A stretch of DNA of 64,000 nucleotides from Chitinophagales bacterium (GCA_018401955.1 JAGYJT010000001.1:62001-126000); one strand, 5' to 3'. Positions 33,982 through 43,765 are shown, counted from the stretch's first letter. A program made the numbers and translations. Notes: generated from the sequence alone by a model not told the origin.

Positions 33982-35763
33982 ATGACAATCAACATACAAC
34001 AACAGATACGCACGGCATGTGCAGCAGCGGTAAAAGAATTGTACGGTGCCGATATAGATGCCGCGAACTTTGCCGTAGAGCGCACCAATAAAGAGCACGA
34101 AGGCGACTACACGGTAGTGGTGTTCCCGCTTTTGCGCGTATCAAAAAAGAAACCCGAAGAAACCGCCAACGACTTAGGCGAGTACCTTAAAGCCAACCTA
34201 AAGCAGGTAACAGGCTTTAACGTAATTAAAGGCTTTTTGAACCTGAGCCTTGCCGATAGTTTTTGGATTGATACCCTTGGCCTAGGCTTGCTCAATAATG
34301 AGTACGGCAAAGGTATGCCTACCAACCAACGTATTACCGTGGAGTATTGCGGCCCAAACACCAACAAGCCCCTGCACCTTGGACATATCCGCAACATGCT
34401 GTTGGGCTTTTCGGTATCTAACATACTGGAGTTTGCCGGCAACGAGGTGATTAAGGTAAACATGTACAACGACCGTGGCATTGCCATCTGCAAATCGATG
34501 CTGGCTTGGCAGAAGTTTGGCAACGGCGAAACCCCCGAAAGCAGTGGCATCAAAGGCGACCATTTAATGGGCAAGTACTATGTGGTGTTTGACCAAAAGT
34601 ATAAAGAGCAAGTTGAGCAACTTAAAGCTGAAGGACTGACCGAAGACGAGGCCAAGAAAAAAGCCCCGCTGCAACAAGAAGTGCAGGCCATGCTGCTGCA
34701 ATGGGAAGCTGGCGACCCCGATACCGTTGCCCTGTGGAAAATGATGAACGATTGGGTATATGCGGGCTTTAACGTCACTTTCGAAAAAATGGGCGTGAAC
34801 TTCGATAGGGATTACTACGAGTCGGAAACCTACCTTTTGGGCCGTGATTTGGTGCTAGAAGGTTTGGCCAGTGGCGTGTTCTTCAAAAAAGAAGATGGCT
34901 CTATTTGGGTAGATCTTACCGATAAGGGGCTCGACCAAAAAGTACTATTGCGCAGCGATGGCACCTCGGTATACTTAACGCAAGACCTTGGTACAGCTGA
35001 TTTGCGCTACAGCCACTACCACATGGACCGCAACGTTTATGTAGTAGCCGATGAGCAAAACTACCACTTTAAAGTACTACAGCTTACCCTAGAGAAACTG
35101 GGCAAGCCTTATGCCGCTGGCATTTACCACCTTTCGTATGGATTGGTGGAGCTGCCGCATGGCCGTATGAAATCGCGTGAAGGGAATGTGGTTGATGCCG
35201 ATGACCTGATACGCGAAATGGTGGCCGCTGCCAAAGCCCAAACCTTGGAGCTAGGCAAACTTGAGAACCCTGAAAGCCAAGAGGCCGAGGAGTTGTTCCG
35301 CACCATAGGTATGGGCGCGCTAAAGTTCTTTATGCTGCGTGTAGACCCAAAAAAGAAAATGCTGTTTAACCCTGAGGAGTCGATTGATTTGCAGGGGCAA
35401 ACGGGTCCGTTTGTGCAGTATAGCTATGCGCGTATACAATCCATAAAAAGCAAGGTGGGCGATGTGAAACTGGAGTTGCCTACAACCTATAACCTATCTG
35501 CGCACGAAAAGGAAGTACTGGTAGAGCTATACCAATACCCGAGCGTAATACAAGATGCAGCCAAAAACTTCGACCCATCGGTAGTGGCCAGCTATGCCTA
35601 CAACCTTGCTAAAACCTTCAACAAGTTTTATGTTGACCACAGCATAGCCAATGCCGAAACACCAGAGGCCAAGCACCTGCGTTTGGGGCTGGCGGAGCAT
35701 ACTGCCAAAGTATTGGCCAGTGCATTCAACCTGTTGGGTATTGATGTGCCAGAGCGCATGTAA
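33982..35763 (+). CDS. argS: Arginyl-tRNA synthetase
   Basis: 593 residues, normal length. Class Ia motifs: HIGH-like HLGH in NKPLHLGHIRNMLLG (about 131-145), KMSKS-like GRMKSREGNVV (about 390-400), and the C-terminal anticodon-binding helix bundle (DALR) from about 470 (QYSYARIQSIKSKV). It charges tRNA-Arg with arginine at the cost of ATP. The gene is transcribed from its own promoter. The following 300 bases contain no terminator I recognise. Confidence 0.98.
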   Translation: MTINIQQQIRTACAAAVKELYGADIDAANFAVERTNKEHEGDYTVVVFPLLRVSKKKPEETANDLGEYLKANLKQVTGFNVIKGFLNLSLADSFWIDTLGLGLLNNEYGKGMPTNQRITVEYCGPNTNKPLHLGHIRNMLLGFSVSNILEFAGNEVIKVNMYNDRGIAICKSMLAWQKFGNGETPESSGIKGDHLMGKYYVVFDQKYKEQVEQLKAEGLTEDEAKKKAPLQQEVQAMLLQWEAGDPDTVALWKMMNDWVYAGFNVTFEKMGVNFDRDYYESETYLLGRDLVLEGLASGVFFKKEDGSIWVDLTDKGLDQKVLLRSDGTSVYLTQDLGTADLRYSHYHMDRNVYVVADEQNYHFKVLQLTLEKLGKPYAAGIYHLSYGLVELPHGRMKSREGNVVDADDLIREMVAAAKAQTLELGKLENPESQEAEELFRTIGMGALKFFMLRVDPKKKMLFNPEESIDLQGQTGPFVQYSYARIQSIKSKVGDVKLELPTTYNLSAHEKEVLVELYQYPSVIQDAAKNFDPSVVASYAYNLAKTFNKFYVDHSIANAETPEAKHLRLGLAEHTAKVLASAFNLLGIDVPERM

Positions 35764-36062
35764 TTATCAGTTTAAATGGTTGTGAAATGCAAAGCACGCA
35801 ACGGTTTCCTGCATGCTGCACAGTCACCCAAAACGTTAATGCTAGTTAAAAAGAGGTTAAAACCTGCGTGGGTTAAAACATCGATTGGTTTCATCCGTTT
35901 ATAAGGTAAGCTGATGCAAATAGTGGTAAAGTTTACCACCACATCACCAACAAATTAAGGTGTGTTAAGTAGGTCAAAATTCTGCGGTTTCCATTTGGAT
36001 GTCTCAAAGATTTTTGGTTATTTTAGAACACTTGATTTTTTCACCACTAAAAATTTCAAGCT
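35764..36062. other. Intergenic region after argS
   Basis: 299 bases. It contains a degenerate palindrome AGGTTAAAACCT with GTGGGTTAAAAC (around 35853-35880), reminiscent of the palindrome array near 50.5 kb, and GGTAAAGTTTACC (35928-35940). No open frame of note. Confidence 0.5.
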
Positions 36063-36257
36063 ATGACTAATTCAATGCTCGATTACAGCAAGCTAATACT
36101 TGAAAAGGTAAGTTTTGACAGCAAGTTGTTTGAGAAAGAATTGCGCAAAGCCCTTAAAATGCTGGTAGCACCTGATAGGGAAGAGTTACAAGCTTGGGTG
36201 ATACGTAATTTTGGTACCCAATACCAAAACTTATTTAACAGCTATAATCTGGCATAA
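36063..36257 (+). CDS. Small conserved-type helical protein, unknown function
   Basis: 64 residues with no signal. Composition and pattern (LDYSKLILEKVSFDSKLFEKELRKALKML, then REELQAWVIRNF) indicate two or three amphipathic helices. Small proteins of this length and opening are common in Bacteroidota, but I know of no function. It is a genuine gene candidate because an intrinsic terminator follows 26 bases after its stop, and the frame is free of overlap with other coding sequence. Confidence 0.7.
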   Translation: MTNSMLDYSKLILEKVSFDSKLFEKELRKALKMLVAPDREELQAWVIRNFGTQYQNLFNSYNLA

Positions 36258-36282
36258 ACTGCACTTACACAAACTTTTGCTT

Positions 36283-36312
36283 AACCCTTCTGCCCCCGCG
36301 GAAGGGTTTTTT
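36283..36312 (+). terminator. Rho-independent terminator after the 64-residue protein gene
   Basis: The stem AACCCTTC / GAAGGGTT has a GC-rich loop and is followed by TTTT. It is 26 bases beyond the stop codon. Confidence 0.85.
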
Positions 36313-36356
36313 AATGCCATTTTGCCAACGGGCTACTCGATGATGCCAATTTTAGA

Positions 36357-36364
36357 TAATTTTG
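36357..36364 (+). promoter_or_regulatory. Bacteroidota -7 box (TAATTTTG) for the GreA/B-like gene
   Basis: Exact TAnnTTTG, 21 bases before the ATG at 36386, directly behind the terminator of the preceding gene. Confidence 0.55.
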
Positions 36365-36385
36365 TACTCCCTTTGGAAGCCCACT

Positions 36386-36835
36386 ATGAAACTGAAAGAA
36401 CAAGTATTACAAGCATGCCTGCTACAACAGCAAGAGAGCGTACAGCGCTTAAAGGATACCGTAGAGCAGGTAAAAGAAAGTGCCAACGAAGAAACTGCCG
36501 GTAGCAGTACCGATGACTCGGATGCCATGCGCGAGCAATTACATGCCGACTTGGCTATGTATGCCCGCCAATTGGATCAAGCCAAGGCATCTTACGCGGC
36601 ACTTAAACTTATTGACCCCAACCAAACCACCAGCACCGTTAAATCAGGTGCGTTGGTAATGACCGATAAAACAAACGTGCTAGTGGGTGTAAGCGTAGGC
36701 AAGGTGCAGGTAGATGGCAAAACCTTTTTCACCATCTCAACCGAGTCGCCGCTGTACCAAGCCATGAGCGGCAAAAAGAAAGGCGAAACATTTGATTTCC
36801 GCGACCAAAAACAAACGGTATTGGAAGTGTTGTAA
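36386..36835 (+). CDS. GreA/GreB-like C-terminal-domain protein
   Basis: 149 residues from ATG 36386. An N-terminal coiled coil (about 1-85: QQQESVQRLKDTVEQVK, then an acidic TDDSDAM turn and 'ADLAMYARQLDQAKA') precedes a FKBP-like GreA/B C-terminal domain (about 90-149, 'SGALVMTDKTNVLVGVSVG', 'ISTESPLYQAMSGKKKGETF'). The acid tip of the coil, which in GreA reaches the polymerase active site, is only partly conserved. Homologues in this phylum are often mislabelled '3-oxoacyl-ACP synthase'; nothing here supports that. A role at RNA polymerase (Gre or Rnk-like) is the better inference. Confidence 0.8.
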   Translation: MKLKEQVLQACLLQQQESVQRLKDTVEQVKESANEETAGSSTDDSDAMREQLHADLAMYARQLDQAKASYAALKLIDPNQTTSTVKSGALVMTDKTNVLVGVSVGKVQVDGKTFFTISTESPLYQAMSGKKKGETFDFRDQKQTVLEVL

Positions 36836-36850
36836 CCTGCCCCGCCGGGT

Positions 36851-37249
36851 TTATCGCCAGTATTTATCTATGGTAAAAGTTACGATAAAACTTTCATCGC
36901 CATTATCATACAGGGCAGCAACAGCCATACTCTCTAGGTTTACCACGTAGGTGTATTTGGTGCCGGTATTGCTGGTTACGTACCACAAGTTCAGCTCCAT
37001 ATCATCGTTCCACTCTTTGCTGTCAATATAGTACGTAGAGTTTACATCGTCAGTGTAATGTTTTAGGTTGGTTTCACGCTCATCTATTACAAACAGGGTA
37101 TGGTCTTCCCAGCTGTCGCATTTATCAAACTCTCCATTGATTGGGTTGTAAGCACAGAATTCTCTTTCGCTGGTGTATAGGTACGTTTGGGCAGTGCACC
37201 AAGCGGTGCTCACCAATAAAAATAGGGTAAGGGTTAATAATTTGTGCAT
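36851..37249 (-). CDS. Small secreted protein of unknown function
   Basis: 132 residues. Signal peptide 1-20 (TAWCTAQ). The mature part is acidic, with two cysteines (REFCAYN, FDKCDSW) that could form a disulphide, and strands ending TFTIDKYWR. No family is recognised. It converges on the GreA/B-like gene with a 15-base gap and diverges from the OmpA-type lipoprotein at 37423. Confidence 0.7.
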   Translation of the reverse strand: MHKLLTLTLFLLVSTAWCTAQTYLYTSEREFCAYNPINGEFDKCDSWEDHTLFVIDERETNLKHYTDDVNSTYYIDSKEWNDDMELNLWYVTSNTGTKYTYVVNLESMAVAALYDNGDESFIVTFTIDKYWR

Positions 37250-37346
37250 AGCTGTTTTTTACTAATTTATCCAATTGAAAAAGGAATAGCAAATAATTAC
37301 CACGGGCTAAACCCGGGCAATGAGCTACCAACTGCAATAATATTGC

Positions 37347-37354
37347 TAAATTTG
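37347..37354 (+). promoter_or_regulatory. Bacteroidota -7 box (TAAATTTG) for the OmpA/propeller lipoprotein
   Basis: Exact TAnnTTTG, 68 bases before the ATG at 37423. Confidence 0.5.
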
Positions 37355-37422
37355 ATACAACTAGTGTTACCTATGTAGCGTTATACGGTATAACGTTGGC
37401 AGGCCTAAGCAATGAGCGATAA

Positions 37423-39468
37423 ATGAGAGCAACATACCCATATATTTACCTAGCAATAATCACGATTGCCCTTTCTTTGGCCTCTTGTGGTGGCAGTGGC
37501 AAGGCCAAAAATGGCATGACGTTATTTGAAGAAAAAAACTATACCCTTGCCATACCGCAGCTCAAAAACGAGTACAAAGAGCAACAGGTGCCTTTGCTTA
37601 GGGGCGAAAAAGCTTTTTATGTAGCCGAAAGTTATCGCCTAAGTGGCAACTTTAAAGATGCCGAGGGTTGGTACGCTGAGGCCATTAAGCAAGGCTACGA
37701 TGCCATTGCTACCTACAACTATGCCATTACCCTTAAAGCCAACGAAAAGTACAAGCAAGCCATTGAGCAGTTTACCAACTATGCCCGCTTAGAGCCTTTT
37801 AACAAAGAGAAAGCCTTTGACCAAATAAAAGCCTGCAACCTTGCTATACGTTGGGAGAAAGAACGCACCAACCTCGACCTGCAAAATATGCCGCTCAACA
37901 CCAGTGCTAGCGAGTATGCCCCCGTGGTAACCCCCAATGGCGACTTGGTTTTTACCAGCGACCGTATTGATGCCACTGGCAACGATACCTATGGCTGGAC
38001 GGGTGAAAAATACAGCGACATGTACCTCACCAAAAAGCAAACCGATGGCACCTATAGTGGTATAGTAAGCCTAAGTGCGGAGCTAAACAGTGGTTTTAAC
38101 GAGGGCACCCCAACCTTTAGCCGCGATGGCAACGAAGTGTACTTTACCCGCTGCGGCTCGCAAGGTAAGGAGCTGGATGATTACTGTGCCATATACATAA
38201 GCCGCTTGCAATCGTTGGGTGGGTGGAGCAATCCGGAGAAACTACTGTTGTTTGATGCCGATACCTTTAACGTAGGGCACCCATTTTTAAGCAAAGACGG
38301 CAAGTACCTGCTATTTGCTGCCGAAGCACCCGGCGGCTATGGCGGCAAAGATTTATACATCTCTATATTGCAAGCAGGTGCGTGGACGGCCCCCCGAAAC
38401 CTAGGCGTAGAGATAAATACCCCGGGCAACGAGGTTTTCCCGTTTATTGACGACCAAGGAACCCTGTACTTTAGCAGCGATGGCCATGATGGCTTAGGTG
38501 GATTGGATATCTTTTCGGCCCCATCAAACGGTGGCACTTGGAGCAAACCCGAAAACCTTAAACTGCCCATTAACTCAGGTGCTGACGACTATGGCCTTTG
38601 GCTAACCAAATCGAAACCGAAAGATGCCAACGACCCTGTGCGTATGAGCGGCTTTTTTAGCAGCAACCGCCCCGGTGGCAAAGGCAAGGATGATATATAC
38701 CAGTTTCAGCTGAGCAACGAGAATTTGTTTGTGTTGGAAGGCGTGATTTTGGAGAAAATATTTGAAGACCCTAGCGACCCCAATAGTAAGGTTATCGATT
38801 TTCAGCCAGTAAATGAGGCCAACATTACGCTGAAAAAATATGCCCCGGGTTTTCCGGTTGTGGCCACGCTTAGCTCTGATAAATTTGGTCGCTTTGGGTA
38901 CGACCTTACCAAAGAAACCGACTATTACGTAAGCGGCGAAAAAGAAGGCTTCTTGAAGCAAGCCGCCAAATTTAGTACCAAAGGCCTTCGCGATTTAAAG
39001 AATATAACTATACCCATTAAGGTAAGGTTGATAGTAGAACGAATATTTGAGAACGTGCCTATCGAAATAGAAAACATCTACTATGATTACGATAGTACGG
39101 TACTGAGAGCAGACTCATACCCTGCGTTGGATACCTTATATGCTTTGTTTGCCGAGAATCCAACTATTGTGGTTGAAATTGGTTCGCATACCGATTCAAG
39201 GGGTAGCAGCGATTATAACCTTAGGCTATCGCAAGGCAGGGCGGCATCGGTAGTAAAATACTTGGTTAGCAAAGGCATACCCGCCGGCAGGCTTAAAGCT
39301 GTTGGTTATGGCGAGAGCAACCCCGTGAACAAGTGTGTGGATGGTGTAGAATGTACCGAAGAAGAGTACCAGCTAAACCGCCGCACTACCTTTAAAATAC
39401 TGGCCGAGAAGTTCAACCTGGAATCGATTACCCCAGAGGATATAAGGGTTGACCCTAAAAAGCCGTAA
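37423..39468 (+). CDS. Lipoprotein with TPR, PD40 propeller, CRD and OmpA domains (PorE-like)
   Basis: 681 residues. Lipobox LASC (Cys about 22). TPR-like helices lie at about 30-150 (GNFKDAEGWYAEAI, YKQAIEQFTNYARLEP). A WD40-like PD40 propeller follows at about 165-430 (GDLVFTSDR, 'NEVYFTRCG', GKYLLFAAE, 'GTLYFSSDGHDGLGGLDIF', FFSSNRPGGKGKDDIY). A carboxypeptidase-regulatory-like domain is at about 440-530 (PVNEANITLKK). The OmpA peptidoglycan-binding domain is at about 545-665 (IYYDYDSTVLR, IEIGSHTDSRGS-type core, LSQGRAASVVKYLV). The same order is described for PorE, a periplasmic T9SS component in Porphyromonas. Paralogues of this layout are common, so orthology is inferred only. It converges on the CNNM gene with a four-base gap. 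Confidence 0.85.
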   Translation: MRATYPYIYLAIITIALSLASCGGSGKAKNGMTLFEEKNYTLAIPQLKNEYKEQQVPLLRGEKAFYVAESYRLSGNFKDAEGWYAEAIKQGYDAIATYNYAITLKANEKYKQAIEQFTNYARLEPFNKEKAFDQIKACNLAIRWEKERTNLDLQNMPLNTSASEYAPVVTPNGDLVFTSDRIDATGNDTYGWTGEKYSDMYLTKKQTDGTYSGIVSLSAELNSGFNEGTPTFSRDGNEVYFTRCGSQGKELDDYCAIYISRLQSLGGWSNPEKLLLFDADTFNVGHPFLSKDGKYLLFAAEAPGGYGGKDLYISILQAGAWTAPRNLGVEINTPGNEVFPFIDDQGTLYFSSDGHDGLGGLDIFSAPSNGGTWSKPENLKLPINSGADDYGLWLTKSKPKDANDPVRMSGFFSSNRPGGKGKDDIYQFQLSNENLFVLEGVILEKIFEDPSDPNSKVIDFQPVNEANITLKKYAPGFPVVATLSSDKFGRFGYDLTKETDYYVSGEKEGFLKQAAKFSTKGLRDLKNITIPIKVRLIVERIFENVPIEIENIYYDYDSTVLRADSYPALDTLYALFAENPTIVVEIGSHTDSRGSSDYNLRLSQGRAASVVKYLVSKGIPAGRLKAVGYGESNPVNKCVDGVECTEEEYQLNRRTTFKILAEKFNLESITPEDIRVDPKKP

Positions 39469-39472
39469 GGCT

Positions 39473-40756
39473 TTATTGCGCATCTACCCGGCTCACCAGC
39501 ACCTTGTCAATGCGGGCCCTGTCGGTATCCACTATCTCAAACCGGAAACGCTTTACCGTAAAGTATTCGCTGGCCTTGGGTATGCGTTTCATAAAATACA
39601 TCACAAAACCGCCCATAGTGGTATACTCCTCCTCGTGGTAACCCGGCATATCGGTAATGTGCAGTAGTTCAAACACCTCATCAATCTTGGTGCTGCCATC
39701 AATCAGCCAAGTACCATCTTCGCGCACGGTTATTTGCGGTTCTTCGCCAATTTCGGGCAAGTCGCCCACCAAATGCTCAACCAAATCGTGCAGCGTAACT
39801 ATGCCCTCCACTATACCATACTCATTGGTTACATAGCCCATATACGAGCGTTTCGACTTGAAAATATCAATAATACTAAGCGCCGATGTGCTCTCGTGAA
39901 TAAAAATAGGCTCGGTGGCAAAATCTGCCAACGGAGCCGTGCTAGCCGATATCATCCACTCCAAAATGTCTTTCACCGCAATGGTGCCTATCACCTCATC
40001 CAACGAGCCATTACATAGCGGGAACTTACTAAACTGCGACTGCAATACTATTTTAATGTTTTCCTCATTGGGCAGGTCGGCGTTAAGCCATACTACGTTT
40101 TTTCGGTGGTTCATCACGCCATAGGCACTCTTATCGGCCATGCTAAATACGCTGCTCATTATATCACTCTCCTTCTGCTCCAGCACACCGCTTTCAGAGC
40201 CTTGATGTATCAGGTATTTCAACTCCTCTTCTGATATGGCATCTTCTGGGCGTTCTTTAATAAACATTACTTTAAGCAAGAGCTTGGTAGAAAAGCTCAA
40301 CAACATTACAATAGGGTAAGTAATTTTAGAAAGCACCTTCATAATAGGCGCCATTACCACCGTTATCTTTTCGGCATGGCTCATGGCAATGCTTTTAGGC
40401 ACCAGCTCGCCCACCACCAACGATAAGTAGGTAATAATGGTTACTATCAGTCCGAATGCCACTTGTGGCGCATAGGGTTGCAACCAACTTATACGCTCCA
40501 ACACGGGCGTAAAGTCATCGGCCAATGCCGTGCCACCATAGGCACCAGCAAAAATGCCAATGAGGGTAATACCTATTTGCACCGTAGATAAAAACTGGTC
40601 GGGGTCTTTGAGCAACTCAAGCGCTGTAAGTGCCCCAGCGCTGCCCTTTGATGCCATCTGCTCCAAGCGCGATTTTCGGGATGATACCAAAGCAATTTCT
40701 GCCATAGCAAATACCCCATTGAGCATAATAAGTATAAGCAGTATAATTATTTCCAT
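39473..40756 (-). CDS. CNNM/CorC-type membrane protein (DUF21, CBS pair, CorC/HlyC domain)
   Basis: 427 residues. The DUF21 membrane domain is at about 1-180 (MLNGVFAMAEIALVSSRKSRLE is the family start, residues 8-29). The CBS pair is at about 205-335 (with 'YVTNEYGIVEGIVTLHDLVEHLVGD'). The CorC/HlyC transporter-associated domain forms the end (DGTWLIDGSTKIDEVFELL). Relatives export Mg2+ or Co2+ or are called hemolysin-like; the ion is not predictable from sequence. An exact -7 box precedes the start. Confidence 0.93.
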   Translation of the reverse strand: MEIIILLILIMLNGVFAMAEIALVSSRKSRLEQMASKGSAGALTALELLKDPDQFLSTVQIGITLIGIFAGAYGGTALADDFTPVLERISWLQPYAPQVAFGLIVTIITYLSLVVGELVPKSIAMSHAEKITVVMAPIMKVLSKITYPIVMLLSFSTKLLLKVMFIKERPEDAISEEELKYLIHQGSESGVLEQKESDIMSSVFSMADKSAYGVMNHRKNVVWLNADLPNEENIKIVLQSQFSKFPLCNGSLDEVIGTIAVKDILEWMISASTAPLADFATEPIFIHESTSALSIIDIFKSKRSYMGYVTNEYGIVEGIVTLHDLVEHLVGDLPEIGEEPQITVREDGTWLIDGSTKIDEVFELLHITDMPGYHEEEYTTMGGFVMYFMKRIPKASEYFTVKRFRFEIVDTDRARIDKVLVSRVDAQ

Positions 40757-40773
40757 AACACTATTTAGTATAC

Positions 40774-40781
40774 CAAAGCTA
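40774..40781 (-). promoter_or_regulatory. Bacteroidota -7 box (TAGCTTTG) for the CNNM-type gene
   Basis: The plus strand reads CAAAGCTA, an exact match in reverse complement, only 18 bases upstream of the ATG at 40756. Confidence 0.5.
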
Positions 40782-40930
40782 CCAATTAAAAAGGGGATGT
40801 TAGATAAAACTACAACCCTTTAGGCGGCTATGGCAAATATTCTTACCAAAAGCTTAACCCCGCAAATGGTAAAATAACTTGTACCTTTACACCATTATCT
40901 ATACCCCAAAAACCTACTGCCCAAGGCCTA

Positions 40931-42322
40931 ATGAAGAATCGTTATATCGACCTTATTGAACAAACCTTTTACTATCCGCAAGAAGGTTTTGAAACCAAAG
41001 ACGGACAATTGGAGTTTAACGGCGTACCGTTAATGGAACTGGTAAAAGAGTACGGCACACCGCTACGTTTAAGCTATCTACCCAAAATAAGCTCACAGAT
41101 ACAAAAGGCCAAACGCATTTTCAATGAGGCAATAGCAGAAAACAACTACGACGGCAAATACTACTACTCTTATTGCACCAAGGCTTCGCACTTTTCGTTT
41201 GTAGTGGAAGAAGCCTTGAAAAACGATATACACCTTGAAACCTCCTCGGCATTCGACATTAATTTGGTGGAGAACCTGTTTAAAAAAGGCAAGGTAAATA
41301 CCAGCCAATTTATCATTTGCAACGGTTTCAAAACCGACCAATACAAGGCCAATATTTTGCGCCTGCACAAAAACGGTTTCAGCAACATTATACCGGTGCT
41401 AGACAATATACCGGAGATAAAATACTACCAGCAGCACTTGGAGGGCCAAATGAAAATCGGTATCCGTATTGCTGCTGATGAAGAGCCGAAATATGAGTTC
41501 TATACCTCGCGCCTGGGTATTAGGTATAGCGATATTATTGAGTTCTATAAGCAGAACATAGAGAACAACCCGAAGTTTGAGCTGAAAATGCTCCACTTCT
41601 TTATCAATACCGGCATTAAGGATACCACCTACTACTGGAGCGAACTGAACAAGGCTATAAAGGTATATACCACCCTTAAAAAACTGTGCCCTAGCCTTGA
41701 GTACATCAACATTGGTGGTGGCTTGCCTATTCGCTTAGGCTTGCACAGCGACTACGACTATGACTATATGCTGCGCGAGGTGGTAAAAGCTATTAAAGCC
41801 CAATGCGATGCACAAGAAGTACCAGTTCCGCACATTTTTACTGAGTTTGGCTCCTTTACCGTTGGCGAAAGCGGCGCAACCATTTTTAGTGTGCTCAACG
41901 AGAAACGCCAAAACGATATTGAGGACTGGTACATGATTGATGGTAGCCTAATGACTACCCTGCCCGACATTTGGGGCATGAGCCAGCGCTTTATACTGTT
42001 GCCGCTAAACAAGTGGGAGAAAGACTACCAAAAGGTGAACATTGGCGGCCTTAGCTGCGATATTGGCGACTACTACAACAGCGAAACCCACCAGCACCAA
42101 GTGTTTTTGCCGGAGCTTGACCAAGAAGAACCGCTGTACGTGGGCTTTTTCCATACCGGGGCATACCAAGAGAGCATTAGCGGCTACGGTGGCACTAAGC
42201 ACTGCCTAATACCGGCACCAAAGGTGATATTGCTGAACCGCGACGAAGACGGCAACCTTACCAAAGAGGTATTTGCCCAAGAGCAAAACCCCGAGGCTAT
42301 GTTGAAGATATTGGGGTATTGA
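40931..42322 (+). CDS. Arginine decarboxylase, fold-type III PLP (Bacteroidota type)
   Basis: 463 residues, shorter than the 630-residue SpeA of proteobacteria. The PLP lysine is in YYSYCTKASHFSF (Lys about 80). The phosphate-binding Gly-rich loop is NIGGGLPIRLG. The C-terminal half carries FTEFGSFTVGESG and CDIGDYY, the site cysteine region of this family. It would make agmatine from arginine in the cytoplasm, the first step to polyamines. Substrate assignment rests on family membership. It is followed by a clear terminator. Confidence 0.85.
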   Translation: MKNRYIDLIEQTFYYPQEGFETKDGQLEFNGVPLMELVKEYGTPLRLSYLPKISSQIQKAKRIFNEAIAENNYDGKYYYSYCTKASHFSFVVEEALKNDIHLETSSAFDINLVENLFKKGKVNTSQFIICNGFKTDQYKANILRLHKNGFSNIIPVLDNIPEIKYYQQHLEGQMKIGIRIAADEEPKYEFYTSRLGIRYSDIIEFYKQNIENNPKFELKMLHFFINTGIKDTTYYWSELNKAIKVYTTLKKLCPSLEYINIGGGLPIRLGLHSDYDYDYMLREVVKAIKAQCDAQEVPVPHIFTEFGSFTVGESGATIFSVLNEKRQNDIEDWYMIDGSLMTTLPDIWGMSQRFILLPLNKWEKDYQKVNIGGLSCDIGDYYNSETHQHQVFLPELDQEEPLYVGFFHTGAYQESISGYGGTKHCLIPAPKVILLNRDEDGNLTKEVFAQEQNPEAMLKILGY

Positions 42323-42348
42323 TTAGCCCTGAAAACGTACATACTTAC

Positions 42349-42383
42349 AAGGCCATTCCATAACCGGAGTGGCCTTTTGTTTT
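42349..42383 (+). terminator. Rho-independent terminator after arginine decarboxylase
   Basis: The stem AAGGCCATTCC / GGAGTGGCCTT (one G-T pair) has a six-base loop and is followed by TTGTTTT. It lies 26 bases past the stop. Confidence 0.8.
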
Positions 42384-42398
42384 GGAGGTGTGTTATAG

Positions 42399-43472
42399 TC
42401 AAGTAGTTCTATCCCTCAGCACATGGTCGGCCAATACAAGCGCGGCCATGGCCTCAACTATAGGTACGGCGCGGGGTACTACGCATGGGTCGTGGCGGCC
42501 TTTGCCTTGCACGGTGGTGGCATCGCCCTGTTCGTTTACACTATCTTGGTCTTGCATAATGGTTGCTACGGGCTTAAACGCTACCCGAAAGTAAATATCC
42601 ATACCATTGCTGATGCCGCCCTGTATACCACCGGAGTGGTTGGTGGTGGTGCGAATTTGCCCACTTTGGTTCTCAAATTTATCGTTGTGCTCGCTGCCCT
42701 TCATGCGCACGCCCTCAAAGCCAGAGCCATACTCAAAACCCTTAGTGGCGTTAATGCTCATCATGGCCTTGGCTAGGTCGGCATGTAGTTTATCAAACAC
42801 GGGCTCGCCGAGGCCAACGGGTGTGCCCGTAATTACACAGCTCACCACCCCGCCCAAGGTATCGCCTGCTTTACGCACGGCCTCTATCGCAGCAATCATT
42901 TGCTCGGCGGATTCAGGGTGGGGGCAGCGCACTATGTTGGTTTCGGCAACTGATAAGTCCAAATCTTGGTATGGCACGGTAAGGTCAATAGTACCTACCG
43001 TAGATACATACCCTTGCACCTTTACGCCCAGCGTAGCCAAAAACTGCTTGGCAATACCCCCCGCCGCTACACGGGCCACGGTTTCGCGGGCACTGCTGCG
43101 CCCACCACCACGATAGTCGCGCAGGCCGTACTTTCCTTGGTAGGTAAAATCGGCATGCGATGGGCGAAATTTATCTTTGATGTGGCTATAATCCTTGCTT
43201 TTAGCATCTTCGTTGCGCACCAGCAAGGTAATCGGCGTCCCCACCGTTTTGCCTTCAAATATACCCGATAGTACCTCTACCCTATCCGTCTCTTTGCGCT
43301 GGGTAGTAATGTGGCTCTGGCCCGGTCGGCGGCGGTCCATATCCTGTTGCACCTGCTCCATGTCAATAGCCAAACCCGATGGGCAACCGTCAATCACCAC
43401 ACCCACCGCCTCGCCATGCGATTCGCCAAAGGTAGTAATGCGGAAAATTGAGCCAAATGAGTTACCTGCCAT
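42399..43472 (-). CDS. aroC: Chorismate synthase
   Basis: 357 residues. Signatures: [18 protein letters not shown] at the N-terminus, then [28 protein letters not shown] and [21 protein letters not shown], and the final third with [17 protein letters not shown]. It converts EPSP to chorismate with reduced FMN, the last step of the shikimate pathway. It stands apart from other aro genes. Its 5' side abuts a word repeat (43473-43545) that leaves little room for a classical promoter. Confidence 0.98.
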   Translation of the reverse strand: MAGNSFGSIFRITTFGESHGEAVGVVIDGCPSGLAIDMEQVQQDMDRRRPGQSHITTQRKETDRVEVLSGIFEGKTVGTPITLLVRNEDAKSKDYSHIKDKFRPSHADFTYQGKYGLRDYRGGGRSSARETVARVAAGGIAKQFLATLGVKVQGYVSTVGTIDLTVPYQDLDLSVAETNIVRCPHPESAEQMIAAIEAVRKAGDTLGGVVSCVITGTPVGLGEPVFDKLHADLAKAMMSINATKGFEYGSGFEGVRMKGSEHNDKFENQSGQIRTTTNHSGGIQGGISNGMDIYFRVAFKPVATIMQDQDSVNEQGDATTVQGKGRHDPCVVPRAVPIVEAMAALVLADHVLRDRTT

Positions 43473-43545
43473 GGTTGTTGGTTGATTGGTGTATTGGTTA
43501 CTAGTTGATTGGTTAACTGGTTATTGGTTGATGGTGTACTGGTAT
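43473..43545 (+). repeat. TTGGTTRATTGGTTA word repeat adjoining the aroC start codon
   Basis: About 73 bases made of GGTTGATTGG, TATTGGTTA and GATTGGTTAACTGG words on the plus strand, beginning at the base next to the aroC ATG and reading outward. A shorter inverted stretch (AACTGATTAACCAATC) lies at 43614-43629. Confidence 0.65.
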
Positions 43546-43740
43546 AACTAACTGTATAATCAATATGTTCTACCAAAATACCACTTAGCCACACTGATAA
43601 CGGATAACAAATTAACTGATTAACCAATCTACCCTGCTAATCTAGCAATGAAATTTTGGAATTATGCCAATTACAACTGGTGGGGATGGATAAATGATTC
43701 AAAACAGGCACCGTTATTGCTACCAATAACCATTAACATT

Positions 43741-43765
43741 GTCATACTGAGCGTAGTCGAAGTAC
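43741..43765. repeat. Dispersed GTCATACTGAGCGTAGTCGAAG repeat
   Basis: Matches the common bacterial dispersed motif type GTCATnCTGAGCGnAGTCGAAG. A related piece, CCTTCGACAGGCTCAGGATGAC, is at 62469-62491 in the opposite sense. It lies between aroC and the LEA-like gene. Confidence 0.6.
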
